Part shown: in pieces, positions 52,454 to 62,887 of the stretch | How positions within the stretch are numbered: position 1 is the stretch's first letter | How the letters are laid out: each line of letters opens with the position of its first letter | NCBI GenBank assembly: GCA_033557465.1 | Contig: CM066033.1 | Coordinates: 386,329,289 to 386,393,288 of the forward strand | Direction of reading: 5' to 3' | Length of the DNA: 64,000 nucleotides | DNA from: Ichthyophis bannanicus | Taxonomy: Eukaryota > Chordata > Amphibia > Gymnophiona > Ichthyophiidae | The notes under the pieces: generated by a model | Databases searched by the model: none | What the model was told of the DNA's origin: nothing | Seen by the model: the letters and a program-made list of their open reading frames with translations, nothing else | Position numbers and translations under genes: made by a program

Positions 52454-54088
52454 TCAGCTTGCTTGCGTAGTGGTTTGCAAGCGTTTGTGGATGTATGGGG
52501 TTATCTTGATGTTCCGGTGGGGCTGTTTGGTTAATGATTTAACTAGTGCAAAGAGTTCACGTGGTTTGTTAATGGCTTTGCTTAGAATGTTGGTATGGTG
52601 TATCCTCTTTGCTGTGTTTACTTCTTCCTTGTATTTTGAGAGGAGGTTGAGGTATACAGACCTGAGCTCGCTGGATTTGGTATGTCTCCACCTTCTTTCA
52701 TGTTTTCTAAGGTCTCTTTTCATTCTTGTCAGCGTTATGTTGTACCAAGGTTCTGATTTGTGTTTGGATGCGTTTGGTGTATGGTTCTCTTTAGGGATCG
52801 CGATGGCCTGGATTCCGGAATCCCAGCTACTTGTTAATTCATTGAGGTCTGTTTTTCCCAGGTCTATGTGGGATTTGATGGTCTTGATGAGACATTCCAT
52901 ATTTGGTTTGTTAAATCTTCTTTGTTGGAGTGTTACTCTTTTTGCCTTTGTGTCTTTAGATAAGGTAGGAAGCTTTATCCGCATATTGATTTGGTGGTGG
53001 TCTGACCAGGGTAATGGGATGATCTCTATCAGGGGCTTCTCAACGTTGGCCTGCTCTCCTGCGGGTGTGAAAACCATGTCCAGTGTGTGTCCCTTTTCAT
53101 GGGTGGGCTCTGTTATTAGTTGTTGATACCCTAGCTGGGTCATAGCCTCCAGGAAGGTGTTTGCATGTGTGGCTGTCGTTGATGTTAGGTTAAGGTCCCC
53201 TAGTATGATCTGGAATTTTTTTGGTTGCGTTGAGGATATGTTTTCTAATGCCGAGGCAAGAATCTCATGCTTTGGCGATGGGGGTCTGTATATCAGGCAG
53301 ATGGATACCGCAGTGTTTTCTACCTTTAGTAGGTCTATGTCTGCGTTTGAGTTCTGATATGTGCTTATGAGTTGCAGGTTGGCTTTAGCTATTATGAGGA
53401 TCCCTCCACCCTTCTTGTGGGCTCGGGGACAGTTGTATAGGTTGTATCCAGGTTTGCTGATCTGGTTTAATATGGCTGCATCGGTGTCGGTGACCCATGT
53501 TTCAGTTATACATAGGATGTCCGGTTTCTCGTCTGTGATGATGTCGTGGATTATGTGGGTCTTGTTCCTGATTGAGCGAGCATTGATGAGGGTGACATTA
53601 CAGGTTTCATGCAGCTCTTGTGTAGCCTGGTTGTTAGCGGTTTGTGTCGGTGGCTGGTTGTGTGTGTGAGCCAATGATGCTTTAGGCCTGTGGTGCCTCC
53701 GATTTCTTGTAGGACTGTTAGTGTAGGCCCTGTGTTTGAGTGTGTGTGTTACTGTGTCTCTGGTGTGGTAGTATGGTGCGAGTAGGAGAGGTTGTGGCAT
53801 TTGTATGGTGTAGAGGAGGTAGAGTGTTGTGCATAGGTGTGATTGATATAGGTTTGGGTTGAATGTGTAGGCATGGATTAGCGTGAACAGGCATATACTG
53901 ATGTATAAGATTAGCGTCTTCATTTTTATAGCTATGTAAATTAACTTTTCAATGCTGTTTAGTCCGCCAACTCTATTTGTACCCTTGGTAACTATATTTG
54001 CAGCAATACCAAGCGTAGGAATCGACAGTAAATGTAGGTATCGACAGTAAATATTGCAGCAGTTAGTACTAGCACGGCTAAGTGTCAA
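52454..54088 (-). CDS. L2 APE-type endonuclease ORF
   Basis: 544 codons. The endonuclease domain occupies roughly residues 165-395: 'VTLINARSIRNK' (Asn), 'ILCITETWV' (catalytic Glu), 'ICLIYRPP', 'FQIILGDLNL' (Asp-x-Asn) and 'PWSDHHQI' (catalytic Asp-His). The enzyme nicks target DNA to prime reverse transcription. The N-terminal part holds a hydrophobic stretch after Met at about residue 56 ('TLILYISICLFTLIHAY'), which may be the true start. The C-terminal frame ends at a premature stop caused by a 1-nt shift near 52460, after which RT continues. Confidence 0.9.
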   Translation of the reverse strand: MTLSRASTNCCNIYCRYLHLLSIPTLGIAANIVTKGTNRVGGLNSIEKLIYIAIKMKTLILYISICLFTLIHAYTFNPNLYQSHLCTTLYLLYTIQMPQPLLLAPYYHTRDTVTHTLKHRAYTNSPTRNRRHHRPKASLAHTHNQPPTQTANNQATQELHETCNVTLINARSIRNKTHIIHDIITDEKPDILCITETWVTDTDAAILNQISKPGYNLYNCPRAHKKGGGILIIAKANLQLISTYQNSNADIDLLKVENTAVSICLIYRPPSPKHEILASALENISSTQPKKFQIILGDLNLTSTTATHANTFLEAMTQLGYQQLITEPTHEKGHTLDMVFTPAGEQANVEKPLIEIIPLPWSDHHQINMRIKLPTLSKDTKAKRVTLQQRRFNKPNMECLIKTIKSHIDLGKTDLNELTSSWDSGIQAIAIPKENHTPNASKHKSEPWYNITLTRMKRDLRKHERRWRHTKSSELRSVYLNLLSKYKEEVNTAKRIHHTNILSKAINKPRELFALVKSLTKQPHRNIKITPYIHKRLQTTTQAS

Positions 54089-55063
54089 CAGTAGCAGGCG
54101 TACGTTTCAGTAGCAGGTGTACGTTTCAGGGATATGTAGCAGTATCAGTTACAGTATAAACATTAGCAATAGTAGCAGTATAAACAACCAGTATGAACAT
54201 TAGCAGCACTATGTAGCCTAGTATAAACAAACAGTATGAACATTAGCGGCACTATGTAGCAGTATAAACAAATAGCACTATGTAGCAGCACTATGTAGCA
54301 GTATAAACAAATATCTCAATAGTAGCAGTATAAACAAACAATAGCAGCACAATAGTAGCAGTCTAAACAACCAGTATGAACATTAGCAATGGTAACAGCA
54401 ATAGTATCAACATTAGCAACATTTGTATCTATAAGTAGACAAATCTAATATCGGTAGGGGTAGGTGCGCCTGTTATGCTCATTACTTGTCATTACTAGGA
54501 TGCAACTGTCGCAATGACAGTGGAAAAGTTGGTGGCAGTTAGTAGTAATGGTGTCCTAGGTCAGTAACAAGGTTTTTACATATTAACCCTTTACTATGTC
54601 ATGGATGTGTTACAAAACACATCGTGTAGCTGGATCCCCTTGGTTGGTTTCCACAGTCAGATTACCACAGTTTCCACAGTCTGGTTTTAAGTGTCAGTTG
54701 GGTCAGATTGTAGGTATTGTTAGCAGTACTATTCCTTGTGATCTACTTACGTGGCGTTGGTCCACAGTGCGATGCTCTGTGCAGTGTGATGCCAGAAGTG
54801 TTGATATTCTGCGTTTTGCAAGTTCGCCAATGCCGGGGGGGCTCGAGATGCTAGATAGGTGGTGTCGGCGAGCTCATACCCATCTCCGGGGGCTCAAGCC
54901 GTGGGAGACTGAGATCCTGTTATCGTTATTCTATGGGCCATACCCATTGCAAAGACTTTCCGTGGGGTGGGCCACGCCAATGGCCACCGCCTAAGGGCCA
55001 CGCCAAAGGGCCCTCTGGCGAGGCCCTCAGGCGCGGGCCCGCCAGGCACGGGCGCGCCCTGTA
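54089..55063 (-). promoter_or_regulatory. LINE 5' UTR
   Basis: Between the endonuclease ORF and the monomer array. It contains degenerate repeats of a TAGCAGTATAAACAAACAGT-like word (54110-54450) and a GC-rich end (54830-55063). No second protein is recognisable. Confidence 0.5.
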
Positions 55064-55984
55064 GGGACGCCGCTATTTATGGCCCTCAGTGAGCTCGGCT
55101 CCTCCTCTCCCACTGCCCCGAATGGGCAGGAGCAACTCCCACTGCCCCGATTGGGCAGGAGTGGAGGTAGTGAGCAGCTGGGTGTTCTGGCAGCGATGCG
55201 GCTCCCTCGGGGTAGGGACGCTGCTATTTATGGCCCTCGGTGAGCTCAGCTCCTCCTCTCCCACTGCCCCGAATGGGCAGGAGCAACTCCCACTGCCCCG
55301 ATTGGGCAGGAGTGGAGGTAGTGAGCAGCTGGGTGTTCTGGCAGCGATGCGGCTCCCTCGGGGTAGGGACGCCGCTATTTATGGCCCTCGGTGAGCTCGG
55401 CTCCTCCTCTCCCACTGCCCCGAATGGGCAGGAGCAACTCCCACTGCCCCGATTGGGCAGGAGTGGAGGTAGTGAGCAGCTGTGTGTTCTGGCAGCGATG
55501 CGGCTCCCTCGGGGTAGGGACGCCGCTATTTATGGCCCTCGGTGAGCTCGGCTCCTCCTCTCCCACTGCCCCGAATGGGCAGGAGCAACTCCCACTGCCC
55601 CGATTGGGCAGGAGTGGAGGTAGTGAGCAGCTGGGTGTTCTGGCAGCAATGCGGCTCCCTCGGGGTAGGGACACCGCTATTTATGGCCCTCGGTGAGCTC
55701 GGCTCCTCCTCTCCCACTGCCCCGAATGGGCAGGAGCAACTCCCACTGCCCCGATTGGGCAGGAGTGGAGGTAGTGAGCGGCTGGGTGTTCTGGCAGTGA
55801 TGCGGCTCCCTCGGGGTAGAGACGCCGCTATTTATGGCCCTCGGTGAGCTCGGCTCCTCCTCTCCCACTGCCCCGAATGGGCAGGAGCAACTCCCACTGC
55901 CCCGATTGGGCAGGAGTGGAGGTAGTGAGCAGCTGGGTGTTCTGGCAGCGATGCGCTGGGTGAGCAGCTGGGTGTTCTGGCAGC
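55064..55984 (-). promoter_or_regulatory. Tandem 151-bp monomers at the LINE 5' end
   Basis: About six near-identical 151-bp units (marker ATTTATGGCCCTC at 55074, 55226, 55377, 55528, 55679 and 55830) plus a partial unit. On the LINE sense (minus) strand each unit has a CCCAATCGGGGC box (CCAAT) followed by GGCCATAAATAGCGGC (TATA-like), arranged as in a core promoter. Position at the 5' end parallels the promoter monomers of mouse L1; promoter activity is inferred. Confidence 0.8.
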
Positions 55985-55989
55985 GATTT

Positions 55990-57520
55990 TAGAAAAGACT
56001 GTCTTTACCCAGCTCTCACATCATCTTAACTCAATAAACTTTCTTCACCCACACCAATCAGGCTTCCATCAAGGCTACAGTGTCGAAACTGTCTTGGTAG
56101 CAATCCTCAATGAACCCCATTACTCACATGTTAGGGGTGACATCTCGGTGGTGGTTTATCTAGATCTTTCCGCAGCTTTCAATCTTGTTGATTACTCACT
56201 CCTTCTCTCATGCCTTCAGGATGCCGGCCTTCGTGGTTCTGTCTATCATTGGTTCCTCTCCTTCCGTTCCTTCTCTGTGGTCTCATCTGCTGGCTGTTAC
56301 CCTCAGCTACTACCTCCCTCCCCTGCGGTGTCCCTCAAGGTTTAGTTCTGGCTCCTCTTCTATTTAATCTCTTTCTCGCACCACTTGCTCTTTGTGTCGA
56401 GCAGTCTGGACTCTCAGCTTTTTATTACGCTGACAACATCATCATTCTTCATCACACCAATCCCCTTCACCCTGACCTTGGTCCCTTGAATTCTTGTTTC
56501 AATCTAGTAGATGACTGGTTGTCTACAAATTGCCTTCTTCTCAATGTATATAGTTCTAGGTTTTTCGGCACATTGTTTTGCCGCTTTCTAATTTTATTCT
56601 GATGTTTATTTGTGGGTTAAATGTTAAAAATGCTCTACAACTTATATGTAAAATAATAATAATAGTTTCCTATTTTTAAGTTTTTATTTTCTATGTTTCA
56701 TGTTCTGAAATTTGTTATATGTAAAATAATAGTTTTCTATTATTAAGTTTTAATGTTCATTGTAAACTGCCTCTGATCTCTGGAAGAGGCGGTATAGAAA
56801 AATGTTTAAATAAATAAATAAATAAATAAACCTGGCTAAAACATCCTCCACATGGTTTACCTTTGGGAGCCCCTGTCCTTCACTTGCTCCTTCTCTTGGA
56901 AATTCCTCTATCCCCATAGTCTCCTCTTTTCGGTACTTGAGGGTTTTACTTGACTCTAATCTCACCCTTTGGGATCAAATTTCTCAACTCGCCAAGACAT
57001 CCTATTTCTTTCTCCATCAAATATGATCTATCCGCCCTTTTCTCTCTCCCTCTGCCTTGACCACCCTCACTCTATCCACAGTTATATCTCGTCTCGACTT
57101 CGGTAACTCTGTCCTTGCATACCCAGTTATGCCGTCTTCAACTTATACAGAACACTGCAGCTAGGATCATAACCCACTCTTCACATAGAGACCACATTAA
57201 CCCCTTACTACTCCACTTACATTGGCTTCCCATAGACTATCGTATTCATTACAAGATACTTACCTTGGTGCATCAAGTTATCCATACCCACATGCCGCAA
57301 TACCTAGCTGACCTCCTTCACTTTCATATCCTGACACGTAACCTCCGTTCCCTTCACGTAAACCGCCTCCACCTTCTCCCCCCCCCCCCCCCCCCATCAC
57401 GAGCACATCTGCAATCCACCCATCATTCTGCCTTTTTTTTCCTCGGTCCTGCCCTCTGGAACTCCCTACCCACACCACTCTGGAACAGAAATATTCTACT
57501 TTTAAATCGTTGTTGAAAAC
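55990..57520 (+). pseudogene. L2 reverse transcriptase, C-terminal two thirds
   Basis: Motifs in shifting frames: 'HQSGFHQGYSVETVLVA', 'ISVVVYLDLSAAFNLVDYSLLL', 'VPQGLVLAPLLFNLF', 'FYYADNIIILHH' (catalytic YADD changed to YADN), then 'QLIQNTAARIITHSSHRDHI', 'LHWLPIDYRIHYKILTLVHQ' and 'GPALWNSLPTPLW'. The catalytic aspartate change, several frameshifts and a small insertion at 56550-56830 show it is dead. Confidence 0.86.
56550..56830 (+). mobile_element. Small L2/SINE 3'-end insertion
   Basis: A segment ending AAACTGCCTCTGATCTCTGG...GGCGGTATAGAAAAATG and an (AAAT)n tail interrupts the RT frame between 'LLNV' and 'AKTSSTWF'. The ending is that of an L2-mobilised retroposon. Confidence 0.7.
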
Positions 57521-57744
57521 GCATCTTTTCACCTCTGCCTATAACCTCTCTGACCCACACTACTGACCTGGCTTATCTATGTCTGTTGATCTCTATGTCT
57601 TGTCTGCATTCTTGCTGCTTCTCCTTTCCTGTCAAGATTGTAGTTCTTTTCCCTACTCTGGCCTTGTGCTGATTCTGAATGTTAATCTGATTGTAAACCG
57701 CCCTGATGTTATAAAGGGCGGTATATCAAGAACTAATAAACATA

Positions 57745-58330
57745 AACATAAACAGAATACCTCAGCTCAGTTACACATGCAGAACATAGACCATCACCAA
57801 ACAAGGAATCACAATTCAGAAACAGGAAGGCAATAATTAAACTGGGAACCCCAAAAGCCAAACTTGGAATGTACAACAACACTGTAGAAATAAAACTATA
57901 AATTAATTTCCTCTTGTACCAAACAAAGCGCAGACATTAATGATGCACATTTCCCAGAGCTTTCATATTCCAGTTAATAAATTCAAAATAAAGAGATATC
58001 TTTCTACCTTTTGTGCATTTTTTTTCAGTTGCAATTGCACCAGCCACTTTCTTCTGGTTTCTTCATGTTTTCTGCTAACTCTCCATCGTCTGCTGTCCAT
58101 TTGTCCTTTCTTCTCTCTTCTAGTTTTTTTTTCCATTCTCTCTCTCTACATCTGCTTTAACATACTAATCTTTCTCCTTTTGCTCTTTCCTCATTCCTAT
58201 TTCATCCACACAAATTGTATCCCTCCATCCTCAATCCCCACTTACTCTCCCAATACCCGGCCAATTGTAGATTTTTCATCCCTCCCACACAAAATATTTT
58301 TCCTCTCTCCATTTTACTCTCCCAGCCCCA
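57745..58330 (+). other. hAT copy 2, unique non-coding part
   Basis: Matches 38226-38780 of copy 1 (AGAATACCTCAGCTCAGTTAC..., AATTAATTTCCTCTTGTACC...). No gene; simple pyrimidine-rich sequence toward the minisatellite. Confidence 0.8.
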
Positions 58331-59565
58331 TCCCATTCTAATCCTCCCCCAACATCAGCTCCCTTCTAGTTCCAGTCTCACCCAGCATCCTATCCCTTCT
58401 AGTCCCTGCATCAGCCCATTTCCAGTCCTAGCCCCCCACAGCCCATTTCCAGTCCTAGCTCCCCCATCCATTTCCAGTCCGAGTCCCTTCATCAGCTCAT
58501 TTCCAATCCTAGCCCCCCATCAGCCCATTTCTAGTCATTTCCTAGCCCCACCATCAGCCCATGTCAAATACTAGCTCCCCTCCACTCAGCCCAATTCCAG
58601 TCCAAGCCCCCCCCCCATGAGCCTACTTCCAGTTCTCGCCCCCCCATGAGTCCATTTCAATTCACGCCCCCACCACAGCCCATTTCCAATCTTAGCTCCC
58701 CCCAACAGCCCATTTCCAGTCCTATCCTAGCTGCTCCATCAGCCCATTTTCAGTCCTAGCTCCCTTCCCTCACAGCCCATTTCCATTCCAAGCCCCCTCC
58801 CCATCAGCTATTTGCAGTTCAAGCCTCCCCTTCCACTCAGCCCATTTCCAGTCCTAGCAACCCCCCAACCCATTACCAGTCCTAACCCCCCATCACCCCA
58901 TTTTCAGTTTAAGTCCCCCCATAACCCATTACCAGTCCTAACCCCCCATCAGCCCACTTCCAGTCCTAACCCCATCAGCCCATTTCCAGTCAGCCCCCCA
59001 TAGCCCATTGCCAGTCCTACCCCCCCCCACATCAGCCCACAGCCCATTACCAGTCCTAACCACATCAGCCCACCTCAAGTCCTAACCCCTCCCCATCAGC
59101 CCATTTCCTGTCCTAGCCCCCCCATAGCCCATTATCTGTCCTAACCCCCCCCAGCCCATTACCAGTCCTAACCCACCATCACTCCATTTCCAGACAGCCC
59201 CCAACAGCCCACAGCCCATTACCTGTCTTAACCCCCCTAGCCCATTACCAGTCCTAACCCCCCCCCCAACAGCCCACAGCCCATCTCAAGTCAAGTCCTA
59301 GCCCCCACCATAGCCCATTACCAGTCTTAACCCCCCATAGCCCATTACCAGTCCTAACCCCCATCACCCCATTTCCAGACAGCCCCCATCAGCCCACAGC
59401 CCATTACCAGTCTTAACCCCCCCCATAGTCCATTACCAGTCCTAACCCCCCCAACAGCCCACAGCCCACCTCAAGTCAAGTCCTAACCCCCTCCATAGCC
59501 CATTACTAGTCCTAACCCCCCATCACCCCATTTCCAGACAGCCCCCATCAGCCCACAGCCCATGT
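58330..59565. repeat. C-rich minisatellite, copy 2, left part
   Basis: Same CCCATTTCCAGTCCTAGCCC-type units as copy 1. Toward the right the units shift to CCCATTACCAGTCCTAACCC. Interrupted by the L2 at 59566. Confidence 0.93.
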
Positions 59566-60915
59566 AGCACACGACCGTGGTGATATCTCGGTGGCGGTAG
59601 CTCTTGATCTTTCCGCCGCCTTCGACTTGGTGGACCACTCTCTCCTTCTGCTTCGCCTACGCGAAGCTGGCCTTTGTAGCACAGTTTATTGATGATTCCA
59701 CTCTTTTCTCTCTTCCCGGTCTGGTGCAGTCCTCTCCTCCTCTCCCTCCACTTCTCCCTCAGACCCTTTTCCTATCTCCTGTGGAGTTCCCCAAGGTTCT
59801 GTCCTGGCCCCTCTCCTCTTCAACCTCTTCTTAGCTCCCCTCACCCTGGTGATACAACAATTTGGGATATCGGCTTTCTATTACGCAGACGATATCGTTC
59901 TTCTCCATCATACCTCCCCTTTATGTCCTGATCTCACTGCACTTAACTCCACTGACTGGTTGACCTTGAACTGTCTTCACCTCAACCTCACAAAAAACAC
60001 TGCAATTTGGTTTCTGCACGGTCGCCCATCCCCCTCATTAGCCCCCTCTTTCTCTGGCACCTCCATATCTCTGTTCTTCACTTTCCGCTACCTCCGGTGT
60101 TCTCTTTGACTCTGACCTTTCCTTCCACGCTCATGTGTCTCACATCACCAAGACCTCCTTCTTTTTTCTTCGCCAAATTCGTGCAATCCGTCCTTTCCTT
60201 TCTCCTTCCGCTCTCACAACCTTACTTCTATCACTTGTCATGTCCCGCGTCGACTTTTCTAACTCTGTTTTCACTGGTCTACCCATGTCTCAATTAACCC
60301 GGCTTCAGAGAATTCAAAACACTGCTGCCCGGCTTATCACTCACTCCTCCCCTAGAGATCACATCACCCCCCTTCTCCTTCAGCTTCATTGGCTTCCCAT
60401 CTCTTATCGTATCCAGTTTAAACTACTTACTCTCGTCCACAAAGCACTCCACACCTCCACTCCACAATATTTGGCAGACCTCATCCACTTCCATACCCCT
60501 CGACACACCCCTCGGTCCTTTCACCTCAACTGTCTTAGCCTTCCCCCTCCCTCAGTTGCCCACCTCCAATCCACCCGTTCCTCCGCCTTCTTCTACACAG
60601 GCCCTGCCCTTTGGAACTCTCTTCCCACCTCTCTCTGTCTCGAACCCCATCACAGCACCTTTAGACATGACCTAAAGACCTTTCTCTTCTCCCTGGCCTT
60701 CAACCTCCCCACCCCCTGACCCTAACCTCCTCTCCTATATTCCACTGCTCTTTACTAGCCTTCTCTCTTTCCTATTTAAGAATTGTAACTTCCTTTCAAT
60801 ACTTCTGGCCTAGTGCCTTACTCTGTTATTTTATGTATTGTACACCGCTCTGACTTTCACTGAAGAGCGGTTAAGCAAATGAAATAAACATAAACATAAA
60901 CATAAACATAAACAT
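59566..60915 (+). mobile_element. L2-clade LINE, 5'-truncated, inside the minisatellite
   Basis: Begins within RT ('HDRGDISVAVALDLSAAFDL' at about 59570), with frameshifts, and ends GTACACCGCTCTGACTTTCA...AGAGCGG followed by a (CATAAA)n tail at 60880-60915. Minisatellite sequence resumes immediately on both sides. Confidence 0.9.
60135..60719 (+). pseudogene. L2 ORF2 C-terminal region
   Basis: 194 codons: 'RVDFSNSVFTGLPMSQLTRL', 'QRIQNTAARLITHSSPRDHI', 'LQLHWLPISYRIQFKLLTLV', 'TPQYLADLIHF', 'TGPALWNSLPTSLC' and 'FRHDLKTFLFSLAF'. This is the typical L2 C-terminus. The upstream RT at 59570-60110 is in other frames ('FYYADDIVLLHHT', catalytic residues kept). It is truncated and inactive. Confidence 0.9.
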
Positions 60916-62075
60916 TACCAGTCTTAACCCTCCCATAGCCCATTACCAGTACTAAACCCCCAACAGTCCACAGCCCACCTCAAGTCGTCCTAACCCCCTC
61001 CATAGCCCATTACCAGTCCTAACCCCCCCATAGCCCATTACCAGTCCTAACCCCCATCACCCCATTTCCAGACAGCCCCCATCAGCCCAAAGCCCATTAC
61101 CAGTCTTAACCCCCCCATAGCCCATTACCAGTCCTAACCCCCCAACAGCCCAGCCCACCTCAAGTCAAGTCCTAACCCCCTCCATAGCCCATTACCAGTC
61201 CTAACCCCCCCATAGCCCATTACCAGTCCTAACCCCCCCATAGCCCATTACCAGTCCTAACCCCCATCACCCCATTTCCAGACAGCCCCCATCAGCCCAA
61301 AGCCCATTACCAGTCTTAACCCCCCCATCACCCCGTCCCAGTCCTAACCAGCACACAGCCCACCTCAAGTCAAGTCCTAACCCCCTCCATAGCCCATTAC
61401 CAGTCCTATTCCCCCATCACCCCATTTCCAGACAGCTCCCATCAGCCCAAAGCCCATTACCAGTCTTAACCCCCCCATAACCCATTACCAGTCCTAACCT
61501 GCCCACAGCCCACCTCAAGTCAAGTCCTAACCCCCTCCATAGCCCATTACCAGTCTTAACCCCCCCATACCCCATTACCAGTCCTAACCCCCATCACACC
61601 ATTTCCAGACAGCCCCCATCAGCCTACTGCCCATTACCAGTCTTAACCCCCCCATAGGCCATTACCAGTCCTTACCCCCCCCAACAGCCTACAGCCCACC
61701 TCAAGTCAAGTCCTAACCCCCTCCATAGCCCACCAGTCCTAACCCCCCAGCACCCCCTTTCCAGACAGCCCCCATCAGCCCACAGCCCATTACCAGTCTT
61801 AACCCCCCCATAGCCCATTACCAGTCCTATTCCCCCCCCAACCGCCCACAGCCCACCTCAAGTCGTCCTAACCCCCTCCATAGCCCATTACCAGTCCTAA
61901 CCCCCATCACCCCCATTTCCAGACAGCCCCCATCAGCCCACAGCCCATTACCAGTCTTAAACCCCCCCCCATAGCCCATTACCAGTCCTATACCCCCCCC
62001 AACAGCCCACAGCCCATCTCAAGTCAAGTCCTAACCCCCTCCATAGCCCATTACCAGTCCTAACCCCCCCCATCG
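60916..62075. repeat. C-rich minisatellite, copy 2, right part
   Basis: Units of CCATAGCCCATTACCAGTCC plus TAACCCCC, with a longer period built around CACCCCATTTCCAGACAGCC and CCCACCTCAAGTCAAGTCC. This period of about 110-200 bp is repeated at least six times. Confidence 0.93.
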
Positions 62076-62094
62076 GCTCATGGAAAATTTAAAA

Positions 62095-62450
62095 AAAAAA
62101 AATCTGGCTGCTGCCGCAGCAGCAGCAGCAGCAGCAGAATGGAGTGTCCCGCGGGGCCCCCTCTACCCGGCTGAGCTCTCCCTGCCCGGCTGAGCCCCTC
62201 TGTGCCGGCTTTCAGATACGTGAAGGGAGAGTGTCTCCCTCGCGTCTCTGTTAAGCCCGCAGGGGCAGATGGGAAATTTCCCATCAGCCCCTGCTTCCCA
62301 TCAGCCCCTGCGGGCTTAACAGAGACGCAAGGGAGACACTCTCCCTTCGCGTATCTGAAAGCCGGCGCAGAGGGGCTCAGCCGGGCAGAGGGGGCCCCGC
62401 GGGACACTCCATTCTGCTGCTGCCGCGGCAGCAGCCAGCTTTTTTTTTTT
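62095..62450. repeat. Long GC-rich inverted repeat, copy 2
   Basis: Arms meet near GATGGGAAATTTCCCATCAG (62268-62287), with a small duplication of the CCCATCAGCCCCTGC block. Matching arm blocks include GGAGAGTGTCTCCCT / AGGGAGACACTCTCC and GCAGAATGGAGTGTCCC / GGGACACTCCATTCTGC. Same hairpin as 40530-40920. Confidence 0.92.
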
Positions 62451-62560
62451 AAATTTAATTTTTTAAAAAGCAGAATGTTCTTTGCGCGGGGCCCCCTGAA
62501 ACACGGGGCCCTGTGCAAAAAACATTCTTGCTCAATGGGCGGGCCGGCCCTGGTTCCACA

Positions 62561-62825
62561 TTCTTAAACAAATTCCATACAAACAGAATACCCAGCATTG
62601 GTTGTGCACAGACACAATACAGATAGGCCTTCATCAATATATGAGCCCAAAACGAAAAGAGAAAAATGAAACTAAAACCTCAGAATGCCAGATGCTGAAT
62701 GTAGTGCAACAGAAGAGAAATATAAATTCATTTTGGGATGCAACTTGGCAATTGCTCTGAACCCACAAGCCAGAGGGCCTCGGGTCTGTCTGAGAATGAA
62801 AAAAGGCACAGCTTGCTAGTGGGCT
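62561..62825. other. Intergenic, nothing recognised
   Basis: Sequence to the right of the hAT target duplication; no gene or repeat assigned. Confidence 0.4.
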
Positions 62826-62887
62826 TTGGGCAATGCAATGTGTTCCTTTGAGTCAATGCCCGCTCCTGGGTTTTCTTGGCAGTGTGA
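62826..62887. mobile_element. SINE fragment cut by DIRS sequence
   Basis: Matches 41262-41326 (TTTGAGTCAATGC, GCTCCTGGGTTTTCTTGGCA, GTGTGAC) and stops where DIRS RT sequence begins at about 62888. Confidence 0.65.

Larger units (their letters stand above)
44651..55984 (-). mobile_element. Nearly full-length L2-clade LINE (minus strand)
   Basis: Flanked by the direct repeat GATTTT (44645-44650 and 55985-55990). From its 5' end (high coordinates): a tandem monomer array (55064-55984), a long 5' UTR (54089-55063), the endonuclease ORF (54088-52454), RT (52403-51499), a DIRS insertion (51498-45925), the RT C-terminus (45924-45227) and the 3' UTR. It then has two successive A/T-rich tails, near 44850-44880 and at 44651-44675. 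One frameshift between endonuclease and RT aside, the coding part reads well. Confidence 0.88.
43985..57745 (+). mobile_element. L2-clade LINE (plus strand), interrupted
   Basis: The 5' part (43985-44644) encodes pre-RT sequence ('HQAKLSYFSDRIATAPSPSRRLFSVLRSLTS'-type, given here in part). The 3' part (55985-57745) encodes the RT and ends in GTAAACCGCCCTGATGTTATAAAGGGCGG and a (CATAAA)n tail. The break at 44645 and 55990 falls inside a run that rejoins as a normal L2 reading 'SFLTKI|LEKTVF'. Copy 1 of the hAT element shows the uninterrupted site. Confidence 0.87.
43070..62552 (+). mobile_element. Minisatellite-bearing hAT element, copy 2, with nested insertions
   Basis: It starts CAGGGGCGGCCCAAG at 43070 and ends GGGCCGGCCCTG at 62552, matching both ends of copy 1. 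Flanks GTTACACA (43062-43069) and GTTCCACA (62553-62560) agree at 7 of 8 positions, an aged hAT duplication. Left part 43070-43640 and right part 57745-62552 are its own sequence; the rest is a nest of LINEs and a DIRS. Its minisatellite carries another L2. Confidence 0.88.

Noticed and set aside
55089..55868. Series of 63-101-codon frames on both strands
   Set aside because: They are by-products of the 151-bp tandem monomers, which are open in several frames because the unit length is not a multiple of three and lacks stops locally.
60916..62075. Interstitial telomeric repeat
   Set aside because: CCTAACCCC words occur, but the unit is about 27 bp or longer with CCCATTACCAGT; there is no run of CCCTAA hexamers.
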